This document shows positions 1 to 6,618 of a DNA stretch of 38,322 bases, piece by piece. The stretch is from NCBI GenBank assembly GCA_900757195.1, contig CAAEMZ010000022.1, positions 1 to 38,322 of the forward strand, given 5' to 3'. Below the pieces are notes generated by a model. The model had not been told where the DNA came from and made no database searches. It saw only the letters and a program-made list of their open reading frames with translations. The DNA is from Lachnospiraceae bacterium (GTDB lineage: Bacteria; Bacillota; Clostridia; Lachnospirales; Lachnospiraceae). The position numbers and the translations under genes are program-made. Each line of letters opens with the position of its first letter. Position 1 is the first letter of the stretch.

Positions 1-162
1 ATCCACGCCGGACGGTACGGCTTCGCCCGTCACCGTCACTTCTGCGGGTATCTCTGCGGTACAGGTGTATGCCCCGGCAAGCACCTGCATCGGCAGCAGC
101 AGCGCCCCAATTCCCAGCAGGAAAATCCGGATCCGCTGAAAGGGTCTCATTTTATGATTCAT
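1..162 (-). CDS. Secreted protein of the pilus operon, N-terminal part only
   Basis: Partial gene: the ATG is at 162 and the frame stays open to the left edge, giving 54 residues. The product starts MNHKMRPFQRIR, followed by a hydrophobic stretch (FLLGIGALLLPMQVLAGA) that reads as a signal peptide, and then a Cys-containing beta-type start (YTCTAEIPAEVTVTG). A GGAGGT lies 13 bases upstream, and an internal ATG at 150 is an alternative start. It follows the sortase gene by 28 bases on the same strand and is the last visible gene of the pilus operon. The mature start resembles small FctA/FctB-type pilin proteins, so a minor or basal pilin is the best guess. With so little sequence this is inference from context; the signal peptide is what is seen. 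Confidence 0.6.
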   Translation of the reverse strand, partial: MNHKMRPFQRIRIFLLGIGALLLPMQVLAGAYTCTAEIPAEVTVTGEAVPSGVD

Positions 163-190
163 CGTATCTGCGTACACCTCCCTGTTCCGC

Positions 191-934
191 TCACTCGGAC
201 TTATCCAGACGTCCAAACAAAACAACCCGGCCATTTGTTGCAGACTCGGCGCATGTGGACAGGCCAATCACCGAATCTTCTTCCCTGATTCCAATATCCC
301 GGTATTGTACGGCAATCTCACGGATATAAGCGAGCAGTTCTCCAATCCTTCCTTTTTCCTGAATCGTCGGATTATAAATCACACGGTCAAACGCATCCAC
401 TTCGACACAGGCAAACAGTGTGATTTTATAGGTTTTCTCCGGCAGATACAGTATTCCCGCCGGATGATTCTCAAACCAGGAAGCATTGACAAATTCCGTG
501 ACGTCTCCGAACATCCCGCCATTGGCCATATGATGTCCATACACCAGACAGTAGGCATCGGAAAAATCCGGACAGTTCCGGCTGTCCATGAAAATCGAAC
601 CGGAAAGTGAAAAATCACCGTAAACATCTTTATTAATGTAATCCATATCATTTTTTCCCTGGACCACCGGATAATCAATATGTGTATCCTCAATCGTCAG
701 CCATCCGCGCACATCCGGATTGATTTTCTGAAGCTCCGCCAGTGTCGGACTTTCCGCCGCCCCGGATGACGGCTTAAACTTCAGAAGTTCCTTCGAAGCA
801 AATGCCCCACGATTAATCATGGCCGTATCCCAGAGGGAATATCCGCCATAGCAAAACATCAGCAGCATCAACACCGCAGCCGCAAAGCTTATGATCCGGT
901 CTCCTGCCCGGGCAAATTTTGCCAACGTCTCCAC
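191..934 (-). CDS. Class B sortase (pilus sortase)
   Basis: Membrane-anchored cysteine transpeptidase that cuts sorting signals and joins pilins or attaches them to the wall. 247 residues: an N-terminal membrane anchor at about 14-34, then the sortase fold. The catalytic His is in YGHHM (His134), the Cys in LSTC (Cys228) and the Arg just after it in NGRVV (Arg236). The LSTC motif and length fit class B. The start is GTG at 934, supported by AGGGGGA seven bases upstream. It lies 49 bases after the backbone pilin gene, in the position a pilin polymerase holds in streptococcal T3-type pilus loci, where a class B sortase does the polymerising. Its likely substrates are the two neighbours with PTG sorting motifs. 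Class is clear; substrate assignment is inferred. Confidence 0.93.
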   Translation of the reverse strand: METLAKFARAGDRIISFAAAVLMLLMFCYGGYSLWDTAMINRGAFASKELLKFKPSSGAAESPTLAELQKINPDVRGWLTIEDTHIDYPVVQGKNDMDYINKDVYGDFSLSGSIFMDSRNCPDFSDAYCLVYGHHMANGGMFGDVTEFVNASWFENHPAGILYLPEKTYKITLFACVEVDAFDRVIYNPTIQEKGRIGELLAYIREIAVQYRDIGIREEDSVIGLSTCAESATNGRVVLFGRLDKSE

Positions 935-983
935 CGTTATTCCCCCTTTCCGATACGCTCACTCTGTCACTTCAAAACAGGAA

Positions 984-1991
984 TCAGTCTTCCTGTGTAT
1001 TTTTTCTGCGAAGGAATACAACGGCCATTACCGCTGCTGCCAGAACCATCAGCATATATGGCGCCATGTCCATCATAATACCGGTAGGTGTTGTCACCTC
1101 TTTCGTATTGGTATAAGTTACCGCGTCATCTCCGGTATCCACTTTACCTGCTGCGGTCAGACCGTCTTTTGTATCAGCGCCTTCAATGGTTGTTGTATAA
1201 CCATCGTCTGAGCAGTCCTCTTCCACAACGGTATATGTGTCATTTGCAGAAAGACCATAAATTTTTACTTCTTCGTTATTTCCAAGTTCAATCGTTACCG
1301 GTGTACCGCTTGTAATGGTTGTAAAAGTGCCATCGAAATTCTTCACCTTATACTGTTCGCCGTCCGCACCGTTAATCGTAATTGTGAAGGCAAATTCCTT
1401 TGTCATATCCGCCTGATTACCGATGATGACTTTCTTTACGGTCAGATCGTTGGTTGCATAGATATTTGTAAATCCCGGCGTTTTATCAATCGCTCCCTGA
1501 GCATTGAGCGTTGCGCCCTGAATCATCAGACCATCCGTACCATTGACCACATAGACATCCAGATTATAGGATTTTGTATCATATGTAATTCCATCATAAG
1601 CGCCTGCAGTTTCTGTTACAACATAACGGTAAATACCCGGTGTTGTAAATTTAGTGTCATCCAGACTTATCTGCGTTGATTTTTCATTCACGGTATCTTC
1701 CGGCGCAAACGTCACTGTCTCTGCGCCCGCCGCAAAGTAAGCGCCGCCGGCTATTCCGGCATAAATTACCTTTCCGTCTTCCGTTGCAGCCGCTCCGGGT
1801 ACAACAGAAAATGTAAATGCTGTGTTCGGCATTAATGTATTTTCTTCCGCCTCTACCGTCTTGCTAAATTCCACAGAGGTTACCGCCGCGCCTTCTTCCG
1901 CAGCAAATACATTCATCCCCATCACAGACACAGCCATTACCCCTGTCAGTAAAGCTGCTGCCAAACGCTGAATCATCGTATTCTTTTTCAT
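984..1991 (-). CDS. Backbone pilin, FctA/Spy0128-like, with two isopeptide domains
   Basis: Secreted pilin subunit of 335 residues. Signal peptide about 1-31 (ends NVFAAEE). Two beta domains follow, each with the Lys-Glu-Asn set of self-forming isopeptide bonds: Lys44 (EFSKTVEA), Glu127 (VVTETAG) and Asn176 (PGFTNIY); then Lys186 or 187 (LTVKKV), Glu257 or 258 (TVVEED) and Asn295 (VTYTNTKE). The spacing is close to what I recall for Spy0128 of Streptococcus pyogenes. The C-terminus has a TPTG sorting motif (301-304), a hydrophobic helix and an RRK tail, so it is cell-wall sorted although the motif is not LPXTG. I chose the ATG at 1991 because AAAGGA lies eight bases upstream and it directly precedes the signal peptide; an upstream in-frame extension to 2054 is unlikely. 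It sits between the SipA-like gene and the sortase, as expected for the major shaft subunit. Confidence 0.88.
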   Translation of the reverse strand: MKKNTMIQRLAAALLTGVMAVSVMGMNVFAAEEGAAVTSVEFSKTVEAEENTLMPNTAFTFSVVPGAAATEDGKVIYAGIAGGAYFAAGAETVTFAPEDTVNEKSTQISLDDTKFTTPGIYRYVVTETAGAYDGITYDTKSYNLDVYVVNGTDGLMIQGATLNAQGAIDKTPGFTNIYATNDLTVKKVIIGNQADMTKEFAFTITINGADGEQYKVKNFDGTFTTITSGTPVTIELGNNEEVKIYGLSANDTYTVVEEDCSDDGYTTTIEGADTKDGLTAAGKVDTGDDAVTYTNTKEVTTPTGIMMDMAPYMLMVLAAAVMAVVFLRRKNTQED

Positions 1992-2076
1992 AGTTACCAT
2001 CCTTTCCCGCATTAAACATCCTTTTGTCAAATGCTTCCCTTGATTAATATACATTTATTTCCGGACTCAGATTTTT

Positions 2077-2607
2077 CTACAGTCCGGAACGCCGAAGCAC
2101 AGTGATGACCCTGCCTTTTATTTCGTCGGAATTCACCGCGCCAAAATAGCGGCTGTCCTTTGCGCCCTCACGGAAATCGCACAAAATAAACACCTGATCC
2201 TCACCGAGCGTCAACGGATACGAAACCTGATCTTCGTATTTCGGCGTTTTAAAGTAGATATCGTTTTCGATAACGATACTACCGTTGACCATTAACTCGG
2301 CATCCTCCGTAATTTCTACGGAATCTCCGCCCCGGGCGACAATCCGGCCCGCATACCGGATCCCATCCTTTTCAAATACAACGACATCCGAAGAATGAAA
2401 TTTATTCTCAAGACGGTAATACAGCATCAAATCTCCGGCGCTGATCCGCGGTATCATGGAATCGTCTTTCATCGGCGTAATGCCATACACCCACCCGAAC
2501 AATATCCATAAAATCAGTCCCAGCAAAGCAAAACGTATCAAAAATCCGCGGATATCCGAACAATTTTTGAGATATCTCCGTCTCATTTTCTCCTGATCTT
2601 TATCCAT
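2077..2607 (-). CDS. Signal-peptidase-like pilus assembly protein (SipA-like), catalytic Lys missing
   Basis: S26 signal peptidase I fold, 176 residues, with one N-terminal membrane helix at about 21-42. The serine box is present (DDSMIP, Ser50). The second box, normally Y-x-K-R-I-I-G-x-P-G-D, reads YAGRIVARGGD, so Gly87 sits where the general-base Lys should be. A loss of the Ser-Lys dyad is known for SipA of streptococcal T3-type pilus loci, which is needed for pilus polymerisation but is not an ordinary leader peptidase. The late conserved region (ILCDFREGAKDSRYFGAV) is intact, so the fold is probably kept. Its ATG overlaps the stop of the adhesin gene by one base (TAATG), implying translational coupling. 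Whether Arg88 or another residue rescues activity cannot be told from sequence; a chaperone-like role is inference. Confidence 0.85.
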   Translation of the reverse strand: MDKDQEKMRRRYLKNCSDIRGFLIRFALLGLILWILFGWVYGITPMKDDSMIPRISAGDLMLYYRLENKFHSSDVVVFEKDGIRYAGRIVARGGDSVEITEDAELMVNGSIVIENDIYFKTPKYEDQVSYPLTLGEDQVFILCDFREGAKDSRYFGAVNSDEIKGRVITVLRRSGL

Positions 2608-5024
2608 TATTCAAAATCTCTTCTTTTCAAATATACAAAAATAAAGCTGAACGCCGCTGTCACGGCCATAACGACCATCATCACAAAAGGCGTCCTTTTC
2701 CGGGAAATCCCCGTCGGCGGATGAATGGTTTTATCATTCACAAATTTCACCGAAACGTCCCCGTTGGCAGTCCCCGAAGCAACGTTGGTCTCTTCGGTGC
2801 CGTCGTCAATCGTCACCCGGTAATCCGTCGGCGCCTCAGTCACCTGATAGGTACATCCGTAAGGAACTTCCAGAGCAATCCGCTCACCGTGTTTCAGTGT
2901 AAATGTATAAACGCCATCCCCGGATGCCAGCGTCCCGTCCGCCATTCCGGTTTTGGAGCAGGCCAGCGTTTCTGTATAAGGCACGCCGTTTTTACTCAGT
3001 TCCAGAGTAAAACTGAATTCTTTATCCGCATCCCCCATGTTTCCGGTCACTTCTTTTTCAACCGTGAGATTCACAACGCTTGGCCGGTTTGTTACCGTCA
3101 GATTCGCCTGGTCATAGGCCGGCGTGTAATTTTCCGGGACAGTCTCTGAAATCGTATAGGTCCTTTCACTGCCGTCTGCATTATATTTCGGAACCTGAAC
3201 CGTTTTACTCCAGGTATTGGCATCGCCGGAAACCGCATCGGACACATCCAGACGGATATCCTGCGCCTTCGTCTCGCCATTCATCAAAGCAATGGCGACA
3301 TCCTCCGGCCTGAAATGATACTGGTCATCGTTGTCATCCCAGATTTTGGTGACTGTAAGATCTGTTAAAAATCCTGTATCCAGTGTATTTGACAGATCTG
3401 CTGAAACCACGTTGCCGGCAAATCCGAAAGACCCGTAGGCAAACCAGCTCCAGTCACTCTGACCTTTAAAGTTCATATATACAGAACCGTCTTCGTTATA
3501 AATAATCGTTGTCTGCGCCAGTGTCGTTGCCGGAGGCTCGTCAATAAACCGCGCCGATGTACATCCGGAAATCGCCCCGCCTGTCACTGCCGCCCGGATT
3601 TCTTCTCGGGCCTCCTGCGGAATATAATCCAGGTACGGCATCCAAATGACGTACTCCGAACCTTTTTTCAAGACCAGAAGTCCGCCGCCGGGAACATTGA
3701 ACTCAGCGCTGTTTTTATTCGGCACTTCCGTCAGAGCTACCGACGCTCCGGAATAATCTCTTCGGAATTCAAAGCTGCCGACCATCCATCCGGCCATATC
3801 TGTTTCATCATAGCCGTCGGCATAAACCACTGTCCAATTGCCATTATTATTCACACAGGCTGCTATTAAATTTCCATTCGTGTCATAGATACGTTCTTCC
3901 AGAGCCCGGAACAGAGAATAATCATGTACCGCCGTACTATAAGTATCTGTCCATCCGTTCGGCATCAATACCAGTGTGTCTCTGTCAATTTCCCGTTCTT
4001 CCAGGTTTGGATAGGTTCCAACCTTATAATACTGCTGAACATCAACTTCAACTTTTCCAAAAGGAATGTTCGTCACAGTCATTCCGGAAGACGTTTTCCA
4101 CTGTTTTGTCAATGATAATTGCTGCGTTGTCGAACGTGCCGGCGCCAGGTTCACATAAGGCTGCGCCCCATAGGTCACTGCGAACACAGAAAAACTGTCC
4201 ACCGAAAAATCCGCCGTCATTTTACTGCCATCCACGGCAACCGTTCCCTGGGCCGCTGCAGCTACCGTTTCCGGATACAATCCCTGCGCCGTTTCTTCAA
4301 GATGCTGTACCGCCAGCGTTTCCATAGCCGCTTCTTCCGGAAGAAGGTCCTTATCCAGTTCAAATCTCACCTGAACGCTTCCGTTTTCCGGCTCAATTTT
4401 CCGGCCCTCCCCATCGAAAAAGCTGAGATCGAATGCTCTGAAACCATCCTGCGCCACACCTCCGGCCTCCAGCGCCGCTTTTGCCGCACCATAGTCAGCG
4501 CTGTTTTCATCCAGGGCCGTCACGTGCATTACGGTTCCTTCCGGAAACACGCCCGCTTCAGCCGCTGCCGTCACACGGATACCGAGGGGCTGTTCCGCCG
4601 GAACATACACCAAAACCCCTTCCGGTTCCTTTTCCGATTCTGACTCCGGAAAAGTTTCCTTCGTCTCATCCGCCGCATCCTTCCGTGATTCCGGTTCCGT
4701 CTCTGTCTGACTTTCGCCTTCCGCATCTGTTTCCTGCACGGTATCCCTTCCGGTATCTGTTTCCTTCAGAATACCGTCTTCATTTCCCGGATTCGTCTCC
4801 TGCGGGGTATCGCTTCCGCTTTCAGAATTCGTCTCCTGCAGGGTACTGTTTTCAATTTCTCCATCAGTTTCATTGACCGACGTTCCACCGGATGCCGCTT
4901 CTTCAACGACAACTTCTCCCGGAGTTTCTTCCGGCTGGGCAAAGGCGCTGACCGAGCCGCAGCCGATGACGAGAACCATGCACAGTACCAGAGCAGTGAT
5001 TCTCCTCAGATTTCTTTTTCTCAT
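2607..5024 (-). CDS. Large adhesin-type pilin with Cna-B-like domains and PPTG sorting signal
   Basis: First gene of the pilus operon; 805 residues from the ATG at 5024, which has GGAGGG six bases upstream. The signal peptide (RRITALVLCMVLVIG to FAQPEE) is followed by a long acidic Ser/Glu/Thr region with repeated QET blocks (about 35-135), then beta-rich domains. A Cna-B-like module begins LTVTKIWDDNDDQ, and a last domain begins LTVEKEVTGNMGDADKEF and ends FVNDKT, a Lys/Glu/Asn pattern fit for an isopeptide bond. The C-terminus is HPPTGI, a hydrophobic helix and KRRDFE. The PPTG motif matches the tip-adhesin type (Cpa-like) in class B sortase pili. I see no clear thioester-domain motif, so the binding function is unknown. 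The reading frame could extend upstream to 5087, but that part lacks a good ribosome binding site. Confidence 0.85.
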   Translation of the reverse strand: MRKRNLRRITALVLCMVLVIGCGSVSAFAQPEETPGEVVVEEAASGGTSVNETDGEIENSTLQETNSESGSDTPQETNPGNEDGILKETDTGRDTVQETDAEGESQTETEPESRKDAADETKETFPESESEKEPEGVLVYVPAEQPLGIRVTAAAEAGVFPEGTVMHVTALDENSADYGAAKAALEAGGVAQDGFRAFDLSFFDGEGRKIEPENGSVQVRFELDKDLLPEEAAMETLAVQHLEETAQGLYPETVAAAAQGTVAVDGSKMTADFSVDSFSVFAVTYGAQPYVNLAPARSTTQQLSLTKQWKTSSGMTVTNIPFGKVEVDVQQYYKVGTYPNLEEREIDRDTLVLMPNGWTDTYSTAVHDYSLFRALEERIYDTNGNLIAACVNNNGNWTVVYADGYDETDMAGWMVGSFEFRRDYSGASVALTEVPNKNSAEFNVPGGGLLVLKKGSEYVIWMPYLDYIPQEAREEIRAAVTGGAISGCTSARFIDEPPATTLAQTTIIYNEDGSVYMNFKGQSDWSWFAYGSFGFAGNVVSADLSNTLDTGFLTDLTVTKIWDDNDDQYHFRPEDVAIALMNGETKAQDIRLDVSDAVSGDANTWSKTVQVPKYNADGSERTYTISETVPENYTPAYDQANLTVTNRPSVVNLTVEKEVTGNMGDADKEFSFTLELSKNGVPYTETLACSKTGMADGTLASGDGVYTFTLKHGERIALEVPYGCTYQVTEAPTDYRVTIDDGTEETNVASGTANGDVSVKFVNDKTIHPPTGISRKRTPFVMMVVMAVTAAFSFIFVYLKRRDFE

Positions 5025-5082
5025 GGCATACCCTCCTATATCCTCCCTTGAACACACCTGGGATATTTTCGTAAACCGGATT

Positions 5083-5108
5083 ACCACATAATGTTCGTTA
5101 TGTGGTAA
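5083..5108. repeat. Left inverted repeat of the invertible pilus promoter
   Basis: 26-bp repeat made of arms ACCACATAA and TTATGTGGT around the asymmetric core TGTTCG, plus trailing AA. A perfect inverted copy lies at 5309-5334. Each copy is itself a dyad with a six-base core, the layout of a tyrosine recombinase core site (two binding arms and a short crossover region). It lies 59 bases upstream of the adhesin ATG, inside what would be the 5' leader when the promoter faces left. Confidence 0.9.
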
Positions 5109-5173
5109 TGCAAGCCATATTTTCTTATTGTATGAAGGGAATTGCCAAATAATTCCACCCCTTTTCCATGAAT

Positions 5174-5222
5174 AAAAAAAGAAACCAGGCCAACAGAAAA
5201 TTTACTTCTATTGGTCTGGTTT
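5174..5222 (-). terminator. Terminator-like hairpin inside the invertible segment
   Basis: Arms 5182-5193 (AAACCAGGCCAA) and 5211-5222 (TTGGTCTGGTTT) pair with one mismatch around a 17-base loop. On the minus strand the stem is followed by seven T residues (5174-5180). In the present orientation it would stop leftward transcription coming from the recombinase gene before it reaches the pilus operon. After inversion it would lie behind the promoter and face right. Confidence 0.7.
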
Positions 5223-5238
5223 TAATGCAAAAATATCA

Positions 5239-5267
5239 TTGAATCCGCAGATTGATTCTGCTATAAT
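5239..5267 (+). promoter_or_regulatory. Invertible sigma-A-type promoter, here pointing away from the pilus operon
   Basis: -35 TTGAAT (5239-5244), 17-base spacer, -10 TATAAT (5262-5267), predicted start near 5274. It lies inside the segment bounded by the inverted repeats. As given, it drives rightward transcription into the hairpin and T-run at 5311-5340, with no gene to serve. Inversion about the repeats would put the -10 at about 5150-5155 facing left, roughly 120 bases before the adhesin ATG at 5024. Confidence 0.85.
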
Positions 5268-5308
5268 ATTATCGAGTGTTTAAAACACCTATGTAATCCT
5301 ACGGATTT

Positions 5309-5334
5309 TTACCACATAACGAACATTATGTGGT
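5309..5334. repeat. Right inverted repeat of the invertible pilus promoter
   Basis: Perfect reverse complement of the left repeat: arms ACCACATAA and TTATGTGGT with the core read as CGAACA instead of TGTTCG. The stem followed by TTTTTTT (to 5340) also has the form of a rightward intrinsic terminator, so it may stop the promoter's transcript before it runs antisense through the recombinase gene. Confidence 0.9.
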
Positions 5335-5349
5335 TTTTTTATACCCTTT

Positions 5350-6192
5350 TCAGACGACAAGTCCGAGTTCTTCGATCCGTCGGGCCTGTTCCTCTTCACT
5401 GGTCATCGTGTAGATACGTGTCGTATTGACATTAGAATGTCCGAGAATGTCCGCCAGATGGGACAGATCCTTCTCTTCACTGTAGTAAATGCAGGCGAAT
5501 AAATGTCTGAGATTGTGCGGAAATACCTTTTCCTTCGGCACGCCGGCCTTTTCGCAAAGGCGCTTCATATCATGACAGATATTACTCCGGTCCAACGGTT
5601 TCCCCCGCGCCGTCACAAAAACGCTTCCGCTTTGAATCCCTCTTTCTTTCGCATAGATTTTCAGCTTCCGGCATAAAAGCTTCGGCATCAGCACCGTCCG
5701 CGTCTTTCCCTTCAGCGAGACTCTGGCTCTTCCGCTTTTCAAAGATTCCACCGTAATAAACCGAAGCTCACCAACCCGTATCCCCGTCGATCCGATTGTC
5801 TGGATCAGAAGATACAGCCTTATATTTCCATTTTTATGCGCCTGATCCAGCAGCCGGTAATATTCCTCCTTCGATAATTCCTTCTCTCCGGAACGAAAGG
5901 CTTCTTTTTGTATCTTTAATGTTTTTACAATACAATCATACCAGCCTGCCCATCTCAGAAAACAATTCAGCGCAGACAGCATTGAATTCACGCTGCACGG
6001 TGTAAACGTTTCCATCAAAAACTGTTTATACCCGATCACAACATTCTTACTCACTTTTTTGTCTTCATCCAGATACTCAAAAAAGCTCTGAACATCATGC
6101 ACATATTTACGAATGGTTGCTTCTGATTTTTCTTCCTCTGTCAATTGCGCCTGAAATTGTTTTATCATATACTGTTTCAATTCATACTTCAT
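5350..6192 (-). CDS. Tyrosine recombinase, probable invertase of the pilus promoter
   Basis: 280 residues from the ATG at 6192, which has AGGGGAAG close upstream; the frame also extends to a TTG at 6252, which is less likely. An N-terminal SAM-like arm-binding domain (about 1-100, with TIRKYVHDVQSFFEYL) precedes the catalytic domain. The full active set is visible: Arg139 (STGIRVGEL), Lys163 (KGKTR), His226 and Arg229 (HNLRH), His252 (LGHSN) and Tyr261 (TRIYTM). No change suggests inactivity. The gene ends 16 bases from the right inverted repeat, and its size and lack of neighbouring phage or ICE genes fit a dedicated promoter invertase rather than an element integrase. It should catalyse inversion between the repeats at 5083-5108 and 5309-5334. 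Family assignment is firm; target choice is inferred from adjacency. Confidence 0.92.
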   Translation of the reverse strand: MKYELKQYMIKQFQAQLTEEEKSEATIRKYVHDVQSFFEYLDEDKKVSKNVVIGYKQFLMETFTPCSVNSMLSALNCFLRWAGWYDCIVKTLKIQKEAFRSGEKELSKEEYYRLLDQAHKNGNIRLYLLIQTIGSTGIRVGELRFITVESLKSGRARVSLKGKTRTVLMPKLLCRKLKIYAKERGIQSGSVFVTARGKPLDRSNICHDMKRLCEKAGVPKEKVFPHNLRHLFACIYYSEEKDLSHLADILGHSNVNTTRIYTMTSEEEQARRIEELGLVV

Positions 6193-6609
6193 AGAAACTT
6201 CCCCTCTCAACAATTCGTTGTCAACAAGTATACCCAAAACAAAATGTTCCAATCACAGCACGTGTCTCCTTCGTGAAGGCCTTCTTATGTCAAGTAAATG
6301 CACGAAAGATTTTTCTTATTTTTGATTGATTTTACGGGGTTTTCGTATGTTTTCGATTGAAAACAGATAGAGCGAGTTAAAAAAATACTATGTTTTAAGA
6401 ACTGAATGAGTTAAATAAGTGCATTAAATCATCCTCGCTTTGCTTTCTCACGCTAAAGTCTCATAGTCTCATTCAAGATTTGAGACTATGAGACAACGCA
6501 TAAAAAATGCCTTGATTTTCCTGTTTATCGTGTATACTCCGGATTAAAACAAACTGCTTTCGTAAGCAAGTCTCACCTCAGTCTCATTAGTCTCATTTCT
6601 CACTTGAGA
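6193..6609. other. Noncoding spacer upstream of the recombinase, with GTCTCA palindromes
   Basis: No gene is seen in these 417 bases. The part next to the recombinase (6193-6420) is AT-rich and must hold its promoter; a TATACT hexamer occurs on the minus strand near 6230, but I cannot match it to a good -35. The right part holds two palindromes listed separately. Confidence 0.6.
6458..6494. repeat. Perfect 14-bp palindrome of GTCTCA units
   Basis: Arms GTCTCATAGTCTCA (6458-6471) and TGAGACTATGAGAC (6481-6494) are exact reverse complements around a nine-base loop. Each arm is itself two direct GTCTCA units two bases apart. No T-run follows on either strand, so a protein binding site is more likely than a terminator. 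Confidence 0.75.
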
Positions 6610-6618
6610 CTATGAGAC
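6570..6618. repeat. Second, imperfect GTCTCA palindrome overlapping the end of the AlbA_2 gene
   Basis: Direct GTCTCA units start at 6570, 6581 and 6590, and inverted units (TGAGAC) at 6605 and 6613. The right arm is identical to that of the palindrome at 6458-6494; the left arm has one extra base between units. The TAG stop of the neighbouring AlbA_2 gene (6610-6612) lies inside the right arm. Confidence 0.7.

Noticed and set aside
6458..6618. Possible CRISPR-like array or second invertible segment
   Set aside because: Only two units, each self-palindromic with unequal arms and no spacers of even size; no promoter between them and no cas genes. Kept as candidate operators instead.
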